Shown here one piece after another: positions 43,238-51,342 of a stretch of DNA of 64,000 bases. Position 1 is the first letter of the stretch. Each line of letters starts with the position of its first letter. The DNA lies in NCBI RefSeq assembly GCF_002998435.1, contig NZ_CP027231.1, positions 186,001 to 250,000 on the forward strand, read 5' to 3'. This DNA is from Bacteroides zoogleoformans. GTDB lineage: Bacteria > Bacteroidota > Bacteroidia > Bacteroidales > Bacteroidaceae. The notes beneath the pieces were generated by a model. That model worked only from the letters and a program-made list of their open reading frames with translations, made no database searches and was not told the origin of the DNA. Made by a program: the position numbers and the translations under genes.

Positions 43238-44485
43238 ATGGCAATCATTAAACCTTTCAAAGGTATTCGTCCTCCGCAAGAATTGGTGGAGCAAGTGGCT
43301 TCTCGCCCCTACGATGTGCTGAACTCTGCTGAAGCGCGCGAAGAAGCGGCCGGGAATGAGAAATCCTTATATCATATCATTAAGCCCGAAATAGACTTTC
43401 CGGTAGGTACCGATGAACATGATGAACGTGTTTATCAGAAAGCGGCCGAGAATTTCCGGATGTTTCAAGACAAGGGATGGCTGGTACAGGACGGCAAGGA
43501 GAATTACTACGTATATGCCCAGACCATGAACGGCAAGACACAATACGGACTTGTGGTGGGTGCTTATGTGCCCGATTATATGAACGGTGTCATTAAGAAA
43601 CATGAGTTGACTCGCCGTGATAAAGAAGAAGACCGCATGAAGCACGTCCGAGTGAACAATGCCAACATTGAACCGGTATTTTTTGCTTATCCCGACAATG
43701 CTTTGCTGGATAGTATCATTGCACGCTATACGGCCGAAAAGCCGGTATATGACTTTGTTGCTCCGGATGACGGTTTCGGTCACACGTTCTGGATCATCGA
43801 CAAGCAGCAGGATATAGATGCCATCACCGGTGAATTTGCCAAGATGCCCGCCCTCTATATTGCCGATGGTCATCACCGCAGTGCCGCCGCTGCCTTGGTA
43901 GGCGCAGAGAAAGCCAAGCAAAATCCCAATCATCGTGGAGATGAAGAATATAACTACTTCATGGCTGTTTGCTTCCCTGCCAACCAGCTGACCATTATAG
44001 ACTACAACCGTGTGGTAAAAGACTTGAATGGTCTGACTGTAGAAGAGTTCCTGACTGCCGTGAGCAAGAATTTCATAGTAGAAGATCGAGGAGAGGAAAT
44101 CTATAAGCCTTCCGGCTTGCATAATTTCTCTCTCTATCTGGCCGGTAAATGGTATAGTCTTACAGCTAAACCGGGTACTTACAACGACAATGACCCCATC
44201 GGCGTATTGGATGTCACCATCTCTTCCAATCTGATATTGGATGAAGTGTTGGGCATCAAGGATCTGCGCTCCGACAAGCGTATAGACTTTGTCGGTGGCA
44301 TCCGTGGCTTAGGTGAACTGAAGAAACGGGTGGACAGCGGAGAGATGAAAATGGCCTTGGCTTTATATCCTGTCAGTATGAAGCAGTTGATGGACATTGC
44401 TGATACAGGTAACATTATGCCGCCCAAAACAACTTGGTTTGAGCCTAAGTTGCGTTCGGGTTTGATTATCCATAAATTGGATTAA
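43238..44485 (+). CDS. DUF1015 family protein in serine operon
   Basis: 415-residue cytoplasmic protein of the DUF1015 (PF06245) family, beginning IKPFKGIRPPQELVEQVASRPYDVL. A strongly conserved IADGHHRSAAAALVG motif lies near residue 210. Its position 24 bp after serA in a serC-serA operon and the absence of serB in the window suggest a role in serine or phosphoserine metabolism. The motif resembles that of ParB-fold free serine kinases as I recall them; a kinase, phosphatase or regulatory role cannot be told apart from sequence. Confidence 0.85.
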   Translation: MAIIKPFKGIRPPQELVEQVASRPYDVLNSAEAREEAAGNEKSLYHIIKPEIDFPVGTDEHDERVYQKAAENFRMFQDKGWLVQDGKENYYVYAQTMNGKTQYGLVVGAYVPDYMNGVIKKHELTRRDKEEDRMKHVRVNNANIEPVFFAYPDNALLDSIIARYTAEKPVYDFVAPDDGFGHTFWIIDKQQDIDAITGEFAKMPALYIADGHHRSAAAALVGAEKAKQNPNHRGDEEYNYFMAVCFPANQLTIIDYNRVVKDLNGLTVEEFLTAVSKNFIVEDRGEEIYKPSGLHNFSLYLAGKWYSLTAKPGTYNDNDPIGVLDVTISSNLILDEVLGIKDLRSDKRIDFVGGIRGLGELKKRVDSGEMKMALALYPVSMKQLMDIADTGNIMPPKTTWFEPKLRSGLIIHKLD

Positions 44486-44790
44486 GAAAAACAGAAACAG
44501 GTTTGACATCAAAAAGCATCTTTTTTCGGAGGATAAAAATACAGTCCGAGAGTTTATGCTTTTAATCTTTTGATGCAGGCAATACAGATTTTTTATTCAA
44601 GAGCTGTATTGTCTGCGTCATTTTGTATCGTCTGTATCTGGAAGGGGAATAGTTTGAAATAAACGCCCCCCTCTTTTATAATTTGAAGAACTATAGTCTT
44701 TTACACTTGTACAAGCGTAAGCTTATGTATGTAGGAGTTGTAGAGAGGATTTGGGTATAAGCTGCTAATTGGCTTTCCTGAAGCGGTTGT
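44486..44790. other. Convergent spacer with palindrome
   Basis: About 305 bp between convergent genes. Holds a 16-bp-arm inverted repeat (44572-44619) described separately; otherwise AT-rich with no gene or promoter recognised. Confidence 0.5.
44572..44619. repeat. Inverted repeat between DUF1015 and glycerate kinase genes
   Basis: Arms GATGCAGGCAATACAG (44572-44587) and CTGTATTGTCTGCGTC (44604-44619) pair with two mismatches around a 16-nt loop. Position between convergent genes fits a bidirectional terminator, although T tracts are poor. Confidence 0.55.
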
Positions 44791-45951
44791 CTATATCATC
44801 TTCCGGCAAATCTCTTCCACAGTCCGCCGGATATTGGTTTTTGCAAACGCTGACTCCATAGCTTTTTCTTGAGGAACGGAAGTAGGATTGATGGAAAGTA
44901 CTTCTTTGAAACCGGCTTTTTCCAGCATCTCTTTGTCTTCTATCTTTCCCGCCAACAGAATGACGGGAATTTGTTGCTTTTGAGCTTCTTGCAGGATGCC
45001 CGAAGGTACTTTCCCCATAATGGTCTGTCGGTCTGCCTTGCCTTCTCCGGTGATGATGAGATCAGCACCTTTGATTTTCTCGGTAAAATGAAAGAAGTCG
45101 AGTAGTAGTTGTATGCCGGGTTTCAGATCGGCATGCAAGAAAGCCAGCAAGCTACCACCCATGCCACCGGCAGCACCTGAACCGGGGATGTTGGAAATGT
45201 CTTTCCCTGTGGATTGAGAGATGATGCCGGCCAGTTTCTTCATATTTGCATCGAGCTTTGCTGCCATTTCCCGGTCGGCTCCTTTTTGCGGAGCAAAGAC
45301 GAATGATGCGCCTTTCGGGCCGGTGAAAGGATTCTTTACATCACATGCAGCGACAAATTTTGCGTTTTTGAGTGCCGGATGGGCAGCAGAGGAGTCGATT
45401 GAGGCTACTTTGGCCAGCAACTCTCCGCACATGCCTCGCTTGGGAATATCCGGAGCTACCGCTTGGATGATGTTTGCACCCGTTTCATCAAGAAAACGAA
45501 AACCCAATGCCTGCAACATTCCCAAACCGGCATCGTTCGTTGCGCTGCCACCTAATCCGATTATAAAGTTTCTGCATCCCAAGTTCAAAGCGTGGCATAT
45601 CAGTTCACCGGTTCCGTAAGAGGTGGTCAACATTGGATTTCGCTTCTCTTTAGGTACGAGTGGCAGGCCGCTGATGGCGGCCATTTCGATAAAGGCCGTT
45701 TGCCGATCGTTAGAAATGCCATAGCAGGTGTCGTGCATTTCCATCATCGGGTTGTGAGCACGTAGAAAGAGACGCTTTCCTCCCGTGGCGGAAATTAGGG
45801 CATCCAGCATTCCTTCTCCTCCATCGGCAATGGAGAACCGGACGACTTCACATGATGGAAATACTTTATGTATGCCTCTGGCAGCGGCTTCTCCTGCTTC
45901 TTGGGAGGTGAGGCATTCTTTGAATGAATCGAGGGCGATGATTATTTTCAT
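44791..45951 (-). CDS. Glycerate kinase (GarK/GlxK family)
   Basis: Phosphorylates glycerate to a phosphoglycerate (2-phosphoglycerate in characterised GarK/GlxK), linking glycerate to glycolysis. The 386-residue product starts MKIIIALDSFKECLTSQEAG, the family's opening; SIADGGEGMLDAL and GLGGSATNDAGLGMLQALG are diagnostic, and GAAGGMGGSLLAFL and ITGEGKADRQTIMGKVP follow. The extension to 45975 is dropped because the family starts at 45951. Product regiochemistry is assumed from the family. Confidence 0.92.
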   Translation of the reverse strand: MKIIIALDSFKECLTSQEAGEAAARGIHKVFPSCEVVRFSIADGGEGMLDALISATGGKRLFLRAHNPMMEMHDTCYGISNDRQTAFIEMAAISGLPLVPKEKRNPMLTTSYGTGELICHALNLGCRNFIIGLGGSATNDAGLGMLQALGFRFLDETGANIIQAVAPDIPKRGMCGELLAKVASIDSSAAHPALKNAKFVAACDVKNPFTGPKGASFVFAPQKGADREMAAKLDANMKKLAGIISQSTGKDISNIPGSGAAGGMGGSLLAFLHADLKPGIQLLLDFFHFTEKIKGADLIITGEGKADRQTIMGKVPSGILQEAQKQQIPVILLAGKIEDKEMLEKAGFKEVLSINPTSVPQEKAMESAFAKTNIRRTVEEICRKMI

Positions 45952-46055
45952 TGGCGATTGTGCATTTTTTATCAATTCATAAATCAGTAATTCATAAGTT
46001 TGATATAGGTATAAAGAGCTGTTGGAGGTTAGGATATAAGCTTTGTTGCCTGAGC

Positions 46056-46087
46056 CAAAGATAGTATATTTTGATTGATTTCGTCAA
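46056..46087 (-). promoter_or_regulatory. Promoter of the glycerate kinase gene
   Basis: Minus strand: TTG (46085-46087), 21 bp, TATCTTTG (46056-46063). Leader of about 100 nt. It is back to back with the promoter of the YigZ gene. Confidence 0.6.
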
Positions 46088-46102
46088 TTGTTGATGGCAT
46101 TG

Positions 46103-46135
46103 TTGATGATGAAAATTAAAAGAATTGTATCTTTG
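46103..46135 (+). promoter_or_regulatory. Promoter of the YigZ gene, leaderless geometry
   Basis: TATCTTTG -7 box at 46128-46135, only 4 bp before the ATG at 46140; a TTG at 46103-46105 is 22 bp upstream of it. Transcription would start at or next to the start codon. This also supports 46140 rather than 46125 as the start. Confidence 0.5.
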
Positions 46136-46139
46136 CAGC

Positions 46140-46736
46140 ATGAGCGAAGATAGGTATAAAACGATTTCAGCCCTTTCCGAAGGCATTTACACGGAGAAGC
46201 GTAGCAAATTTATCGCTATAGCCTTGCCGGTGCACACATTGGAAGAAGTGAAATCGTATCTGGATGTTTATCAGAAAAAGTACTATGATGCCCGTCATGT
46301 ATGTTATGCCTATATGCTGGGACATGAGCGCAAGGATTTTCGCGCCAATGACAACGGTGAACCTTCAGGTACGGCAGGCAAGCCTATCTTAGGACAAATC
46401 AACTCTAATGAACTGACGGATATACTTATTGTTGTGGTTCGTTATTTCGGAGGTATCAAGTTAGGGACAAGCGGGTTGATTGTGGCTTATAAAGCCGCTG
46501 CCGCCGAAGCTATTGCTGCCGCGTCTGTTATAGAGAAAACCGTGGACGAGACAGTAACTTTCTTGTTTGAATATCCTTTTATGAATGACGTGATGCGCAT
46601 TGTGAAAGAAGAAGAGCCGGAGATACTGGAACAATCGTATGATATGGACTGCCACATGACGCTTCGCATTCGTCAGTCCATGATGCAGAGGTTGCGGGTA
46701 CGGCTGGAGAAAGTAGAGACTTTGAGGTTTGAGTAA
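46140..46736 (+). CDS. YigZ/IMPACT family protein
   Basis: 198-residue cytoplasmic protein of the IMPACT/YigZ family, proposed to bind nucleic acids or act in translation control; exact bacterial role is unsettled. The N-terminal UPF0029 domain shows EKRSKFIAIALPV, DARHVCYAYMLG and the diagnostic NDNGEPSGTAGKPIL, then VVVRYFGGIKLGTSGLI. A C-terminal DUF1949-like ferredoxin fold covers the last 65 residues. 66 bp before the HpaII-like gene. Confidence 0.93.
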   Translation: MSEDRYKTISALSEGIYTEKRSKFIAIALPVHTLEEVKSYLDVYQKKYYDARHVCYAYMLGHERKDFRANDNGEPSGTAGKPILGQINSNELTDILIVVVRYFGGIKLGTSGLIVAYKAAAAEAIAAASVIEKTVDETVTFLFEYPFMNDVMRIVKEEEPEILEQSYDMDCHMTLRIRQSMMQRLRVRLEKVETLRFE

Positions 46737-46802
46737 ATAGTCGGGAAGAAGCAACGTCTCTAAACATTTATTTGAAAAACAATTACGCTAATAAGAAAAA
46801 AG

Positions 46803-47927
46803 ATGGGGGTTAGTGCGACTAAAAGAGAACTGGGTGAACTATATGCCTTTTTCCGTCTGTTGGCTGACGGAAGTGTGGCATTCGGTACACCGGATGTGCA
46901 GAAAAATGTGGCAAAGTGTTGGCCTGTTGCCTTGGTGCAGAGAGAAGAGCACGATGGTACGCGTCGTTATTACATAGAGGAGGAAGAAGTACGGCTGGTT
47001 GGCGGAACAGTGGGGAAGGATGGCGCTTTCACTCTCGGAGGCAAGGAAGAACAACGCTTTCCCCGTGAAGACTTCAAGGATGCGGCAGAACTTATTCTTC
47101 ACTTGTTGAAGACTGCTTCCGGCGAGGCAATCGAGGTGACCGAAGGACTGGAAGCTTTTCTGGATGCTGTCGGTATCTATGATTTGGAGGCGAAAACGGA
47201 CGATCGCACAGATTTCTACGTGGCTTTCCATCATCCCGACGCACCGTTGACGGGATTTACGGTTCGTTGCCGTCTTGCCCCGATGAACCCGTTGCTCGAC
47301 GGAGGCCGTACGGCCAACTTAAAATTGGAACAGAGTGGCGTGAAGTTTGCCGTGCCCACAGTGAATAAGGTGAACGCTTTGTCTCAATCTCCAACCGAAG
47401 TAGCCGATAGGATGCTGCTTATTGAGCGCTTGGGAGGCATCTTGAAGTACGCTGATGTAGCCGACCGTATGTTCCGTTGTAATCTACAGATGATTGATCT
47501 CCATTTTCCCCGTATGTTGGCAGAGATGGTTCGCGTAATGCATCTGGATGGCATTGTCCGTGTCAGTGAGCTGACGGAGCATATCAAGGTAATGAACCCT
47601 CTGAAGATAAAGGATGAATTGATAAACAAACATGGTTTCTATGAGTTTAAGGTGAAGCAGTTTTTGTTGGCGCTTGCCCTTGGAATGCGTCCGGCTAAGA
47701 TATACAACGGCACTGATTCTGCGGTGGAAGGCATGTTGCTGGTCACTACCGATGGTGAAGTGCTGTGCTATCATAAATCGGATCGTGCCATCTTTGCTGA
47801 CTTTCTTTACCGAAATACCCGTTTGGAGAAAGGTTCTGCAGACAAGGACAAATATGGCTTTCTTGAGCGTGAAAACGGAGTCTGGTATTTTAAACTGAAT
47901 GTGAAGATAGGTCTGATGAAAAGGTGA
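46803..47927 (+). CDS. HpaII-like type II restriction endonuclease
   Basis: 374-residue protein recognised as the RE_HpaII family from KRELGELYAFFRLLADGSVAFG at the N-terminus, DFYVAFHHPDAPLTGFTVR, SMNPLLDGGRTAN-like PMNPLLDGGRTANLKLEQSG and PTVNKVNALS in the middle. HpaII itself cuts CCGG. If the assignment is right, a protecting CCGG methyltransferase is needed, but none is adjacent: upstream is YigZ and downstream, on the other strand, small membrane genes. The frame is intact and full length. Assignment is from memory of the family, so moderately sure; target specificity is inferred. Confidence 0.72.
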   Translation: MGVSATKRELGELYAFFRLLADGSVAFGTPDVQKNVAKCWPVALVQREEHDGTRRYYIEEEEVRLVGGTVGKDGAFTLGGKEEQRFPREDFKDAAELILHLLKTASGEAIEVTEGLEAFLDAVGIYDLEAKTDDRTDFYVAFHHPDAPLTGFTVRCRLAPMNPLLDGGRTANLKLEQSGVKFAVPTVNKVNALSQSPTEVADRMLLIERLGGILKYADVADRMFRCNLQMIDLHFPRMLAEMVRVMHLDGIVRVSELTEHIKVMNPLKIKDELINKHGFYEFKVKQFLLALALGMRPAKIYNGTDSAVEGMLLVTTDGEVLCYHKSDRAIFADFLYRNTRLEKGSADKDKYGFLERENGVWYFKLNVKIGLMKR

Positions 47928-47973
47928 CTCTCACTCCGGCTCTCTTCTGTTTTTATCTTTTCTGCAATTATAA

Positions 47974-48234
47974 TCAGTGCCTCCTTCCGAAGTAATTCCT
48001 GATTTTTCTCATGAACTTAAGTCCTAATCTTACGCCATCAAAAACAGCCATGCCGGTATTGAATGCTCTCATGATTGCACCGGCTTTATTGGTGGCGGGA
48101 GCGATGGGAGCCAATATGTCTTTTGTAAGATTGGTCATGATATCTTTTTGTGCATGAATTTGCTGTAATAAAGCCGATTTTTGTTCGGCTATGCTTTCCA
48201 ACGTATGAGGGAAAGGTATCGAAGTGTGGCTCAT
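47974..48234 (-). CDS. Small hypothetical protein of the YtxH/holin-like gene cluster
   Basis: 86 residues. N-terminal half is polar and helical (TLESIAEQKSALLQQIHAQKD), followed by a hydrophobic-amphipathic stretch (LAPIAPATNKAGAIMRAFNTGMAVFDGVRLGLKFM) and a basic tail. It may associate with membranes. It starts 8 bp after the stop of the holin-like gene and is the last of three co-directional genes. Not recognised as a named family. Confidence 0.65.
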   Translation of the reverse strand: MSHTSIPFPHTLESIAEQKSALLQQIHAQKDIMTNLTKDILAPIAPATNKAGAIMRAFNTGMAVFDGVRLGLKFMRKIRNYFGRRH

Positions 48235-48242
48235 TCTGTCTC

Positions 48243-48605
48243 TTATTTATTGGATTTGTCTAAGAATAGTCCGGCAATGAATTTGACTGTCGGGTTGATG
48301 ATTAGCTTTCTACGGAAGAGAACAAGTAAGAGGATGAGCAGGATATGAAATCCGGCAACAAGAGCATAGCTTGCCGTCAGTCCACCAACTAAAGGGGCTA
48401 TTACATAAACCAGGGTAAATGACAGATAGAACAGAACCACTACGCTTAGGACAATGATAAGTATAACCAGCAAAAGCATGGAGAGCAGCTTGGATAGTTT
48501 TTCCGTGATCTCCAATAGAGTATATTCTTTTTGTAGTTCAAGAAACTTTTTGAACTCAACGAATAATTGCTGAATTTTCTCAAAACTTTGATCGTCGGCA
48601 AACAT
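48243..48605 (-). CDS. Phage-holin-superfamily-like membrane protein (PF07332 type)
   Basis: 120 residues: a charged N-terminal helix (SFEKIQQLFVEFKKFLELQKEYTLL) and two strongly hydrophobic membrane segments (about 42-68 and 72-100), then a basic tail. This matches the actinobacterial/Bacteroidetes putative holin family, generally not phage-encoded here. It lies between the YtxH-like gene (22 bp upstream) and the 86-residue gene (8 bp downstream). Role likely in envelope stress; inferred from the typical company of YtxH proteins. Confidence 0.7.
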   Translation of the reverse strand: MFADDQSFEKIQQLFVEFKKFLELQKEYTLLEITEKLSKLLSMLLLVILIIVLSVVVLFYLSFTLVYVIAPLVGGLTASYALVAGFHILLILLLVLFRRKLIINPTVKFIAGLFLDKSNK

Positions 48606-48627
48606 GGTGGTTCTGTTTTAGTTCGTT

Positions 48628-48837
48628 TTATTCAGCAGGTTCCCCTTTGATTTCTGCTGCAATTTCATCTACCAGATTCTCCATGTCATTCCGACTGAGC
48701 CGGATACCTTTTTTGCGGAGAATCTCTGCAATTTTATTACGCGTGTCCTCTCCTTTTTCAGGAGCAAATAAAATACCAAGGGCTGCACCCACTGCGGCAC
48801 CGCCCAAGAAAGCTGCTAAAACGTTCAGTCCTTTCAT
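48628..48837 (-). CDS. YtxH-like membrane-anchored protein
   Basis: 69 residues with the YtxH hallmark: a glycine-rich membrane helix (LAAFLGGAAVGAALGILFAPEKGEDTR is the defining segment, positions 6-32) followed by a charged helix (RNKIAEILRKKGI). First gene of a three-gene minus-strand operon. A TAACTTTG -7 box at 48872-48879 is 34 bp upstream. YtxH proteins are often part of general stress regulons; function unknown. Confidence 0.8.
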   Translation of the reverse strand: MKGLNVLAAFLGGAAVGAALGILFAPEKGEDTRNKIAEILRKKGIRLSRNDMENLVDEIAAEIKGEPAE

Positions 48838-48871
48838 AATTCTATCCTTTCTTTTAAGAGGTTCTCAGTTA

Positions 48872-48879
48872 CAAAGTTA
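48872..48879 (-). promoter_or_regulatory. -7 box of the YtxH-like operon
   Basis: TAACTTTG on the minus strand, 34 bp before the start codon. No -33 at the usual spacing. Confidence 0.45.
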
Positions 48880-49173
48880 GCATTATTTTTACACAAAGGG
48901 TTGATTTTCTCCTTTATTTTCTTAAAGATCTGAGATTTGCATACATATATAAATCTTACGGTTGTTCATTTTTGTATAGCTTTCTTCTTGAAGAGCTTTT
49001 AGCACAGGCTGTATTAAAATTGAATTTTCAAATGTCATGTGGTTGATTAATCGAGCTTTACGCTCTGTTTATTTATAACAAAGATGCGGCAACTCTTTAG
49101 GCAATTCCGTCTTTATTGTGGGGTTTAATTATATTTAACTGATGAAGCGAGGGGATAATTGCGCGTTATGGCG
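48880..49173. other. Divergent spacer
   Basis: About 290 bp, AT-rich, between the YtxH-like operon and the SPOR gene. Besides the two -7 boxes at its edges nothing is recognised. Confidence 0.5.
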
Positions 49174-49181
49174 TACCTTTG
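49174..49181 (+). promoter_or_regulatory. -7 box of the SPOR lipoprotein gene
   Basis: TACCTTTG, giving a leader of about 140 nt before the start at 49326. No matching -33 element. The long leader has no recognised riboswitch. Confidence 0.45.
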
Positions 49182-49325
49182 TTTCCTAAATAAGGTGTAG
49201 CTCGGAAAGATGAACTGCTTCTTGAATAAAAGCGGATTTTTATTTGCTTTGTTCCTTGAAAGTATTGATTGATATTGGGATAAGAATAGACGGAAATATT
49301 ATTAACAAAAAACGATAAGAAAAAA

Positions 49326-49826
49326 ATGAAAAAATTAACTCTATTAGGGATGGGGGTATGCATTGCTTTGGCATTCTCTTCTTGTAAATCGAGCGAAAGC
49401 GCTTATAAAAAAGCATATGAAAAAGCCAAACAGCAAGAATTGGCCGAACCGCAGACTGCTGTTGCGGTAGAAGAAACGGCTCCGGTTGTGGTGGCCCCGG
49501 CAAGCAGCAAAGTGGTGGAGAGTGCTCCGGTCGGTGTACGTCAGGAAAAGGTCACTGTGGTCTCCGGTGGCAATGGTTTGAAAGACTACAGCGTGGTATG
49601 TGGCAGTTTTGGCGTGAAGGCAAATGCTGAAAACTTGAAGGCTTTCTTGGATAGAGAGGGATATAACGCGATTGTTGCGTTCAATGCGGAAGCTTCCATG
49701 TATCGTGTCATTGTGGCAACTTTTGCGGATAGGGCTTCGGCGGCTGATGCTCGTGATGCATTTAAGGCCAGATATCCCAATCGTCAGGATTTCCAAGGAT
49801 CTTGGTTGCTGTACCGAATTAACTAA
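49326..49826 (+). CDS. SPOR-domain lipoprotein
   Basis: 166 residues. Signal peptide with lipobox FSSC, Cys at 20; a charged linker with Lys/Ala and a Pro/Val/Ala-rich stretch (25-80); then a SPOR domain (about 85-166) with KDYSVVCGSFGVKANAENL and YRVIVATFADRASAADARDAF. SPOR domains bind denuded peptidoglycan glycan strands at division sites. A strong terminator follows at 49884-49911, so it is transcribed apart from the YjbH-like locus downstream, though both concern the envelope. Confidence 0.9.
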   Translation: MKKLTLLGMGVCIALAFSSCKSSESAYKKAYEKAKQQELAEPQTAVAVEETAPVVVAPASSKVVESAPVGVRQEKVTVVSGGNGLKDYSVVCGSFGVKANAENLKAFLDREGYNAIVAFNAEASMYRVIVATFADRASAADARDAFKARYPNRQDFQGSWLLYRIN

Positions 49827-49883
49827 TTAAGTAAAGTTCTTTTGAATAATTTATAAAGAAAGAGATAACACTTTCTTTTGATA

Positions 49884-49911
49884 GGCGGTAGCTGGCAAGC
49901 TACCGCCTTTT
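49884..49911 (+). terminator. Terminator after the SPOR lipoprotein gene
   Basis: GGCGGTAGCT/AGCTACCGCC 10-bp stem (49884-49893, 49898-49907), GGCA loop and TTTT. Strong intrinsic terminator. Confidence 0.85.
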
Positions 49912-50008
49912 GCCTTTTTTTATCAGGCAGGCTGATTATTCTTATATGTCCTTTCATCTTGTCTTTTCCAAAAAAACAACATTTTTTTATTTTTTCATAT
50001 GAAAAAAC

Positions 50009-50039
50009 TTTGCTATTATTAAAAATGTATCTATTTTTG
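50009..50039 (+). promoter_or_regulatory. Consensus promoter of the YjbH/OmpA envelope locus
   Basis: TTTG (50009-50012), 19 bp, TATTTTTG (50032-50039): full consensus. Start codon of the first gene is 42 bp after the -7 box. Confidence 0.75.
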
Positions 50040-50081
50040 CATCGTATTTTGTATCGTAATAGGTGCAAAGAGGTTGAACTA

Positions 50082-51329
50082 ATGAGGTATATAAACTCCG
50101 GTATGGCAAAGTGCTTAAAAGCGGAAGTGGTAGCACAATATGTAACGTTCTTTTTATTCTGTTTGTTCCCAATGATAGGATATGGTCAAACGGGACAGGA
50201 AACTGTGGATACTTTGATTAGAATGGGCTTTGAGAATGTGGGATGGGCAGAAGATGGTGATGAACGCATATATATCTTTCAGAATTCCACATACCGTTTG
50301 CAAGGAGTCGGTATAGGTAAGGCTGTGGATGTGATTCAAAAAATAGGCTTGCCGGAAAATAAAAGATGTAGGATTGTTGTTTTGAACAATGATATACCTC
50401 AAATATCTCTTAGCTATCATCCGATTACCGGTGATACTTTATCTCGGGTAGAGCGTAATGACTGGAATGTCAGTTATGAATTGGGCGATACGTGGGAGAA
50501 GGCTAAGAAAGTGAAGTTGAGAAATCGTTCTTTGTTTAAGATTGATGTATTGGTATATCCTCAGTTGGCTTTAAAGAACTTGGTGATTACACAGATTTAT
50601 CAAGTCTTGTTTAACTTGAGTCCTGCCATTGAAGTTTCGATGTGGAAAGGAATGAAGCTTACTGCACAAGTGAAACTACCTGTTTATAATGATGGGTATG
50701 GAAAGTATGAAGATAAGATTCATCCGGGGCATATCACCGTTTCACAGCGTTTCAGATTGCCTTACAATGTGTTTGGTAGAGTGGCGGTAGGCTTTTTCAA
50801 TGCCGATCAATATGGAATGGATGCCGAATTCTTTCGTCCTTTGAGTGATGAACGCTTCTTTTTATCGGGCAGGATAGGTTATACCGGAACAGGGTATTGG
50901 GATGGATTTAAATTGCATTATGATCCTTCTACAAGGACAACCACATGGTCTTTGGGAGGAGGATTTTATTGGCCGCAGTTTAATACCCAATTTACACTGA
51001 AAGCCGAACAATATTTAATGAAAGAAAAAGGAATCAGATTTGAAATGACCAGACATTTCCGTTATTGTTCGATAGGCTTTTATGTAATGAAAGCTCGGCA
51101 TGCAAGAGCAAATGGAGGTTTCCGATTTCAAGTGGCTTTGCCCTCTTATAATTATAAAAGAAAGGGATATATACCACGTATGAATACTTCTGCCAACATG
51201 GGGCTTGTTTATAATGCAGGTAATGAACGCATGTATTATAGGCAATACAAGGCGGAAGCCAGTGATAACATAATGGAAAAGAATAGTTTTAATCCATATT
51301 TTATTAAATCAGAATTGTTAAATTTTTAA
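50082..51329 (+). CDS. YjbH-like outer-membrane protein, C-terminal-half type
   Basis: 415 residues with a signal peptide (VTFFLFCLFPMIGYGQ, cleavage near residue 36). After a small alpha/beta domain (TVDTLIRMGFENVGW, QISLSYHPITGD) the rest is beta-rich with amphipathic strands (MWKGMKLTAQVKLPVYND, FGRVAVGFFNADQYGMDAEFF, ERFFLSGRIGYTGTGYWDG) resembling the C-terminal barrel half of YjbH proteins linked to exopolysaccharide. Start 50082 is chosen because a signal peptide and promoter precede it; the frame opens as early as 49878. First of four plus-strand genes, 13 bp before the lipoprotein gene. Family call is by pattern and moderately sure. Confidence 0.7.
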   Translation: MRYINSGMAKCLKAEVVAQYVTFFLFCLFPMIGYGQTGQETVDTLIRMGFENVGWAEDGDERIYIFQNSTYRLQGVGIGKAVDVIQKIGLPENKRCRIVVLNNDIPQISLSYHPITGDTLSRVERNDWNVSYELGDTWEKAKKVKLRNRSLFKIDVLVYPQLALKNLVITQIYQVLFNLSPAIEVSMWKGMKLTAQVKLPVYNDGYGKYEDKIHPGHITVSQRFRLPYNVFGRVAVGFFNADQYGMDAEFFRPLSDERFFLSGRIGYTGTGYWDGFKLHYDPSTRTTTWSLGGGFYWPQFNTQFTLKAEQYLMKEKGIRFEMTRHFRYCSIGFYVMKARHARANGGFRFQVALPSYNYKRKGYIPRMNTSANMGLVYNAGNERMYYRQYKAEASDNIMEKNSFNPYFIKSELLNF

Positions 51330-51342
51330 TTTATTTATTGAA

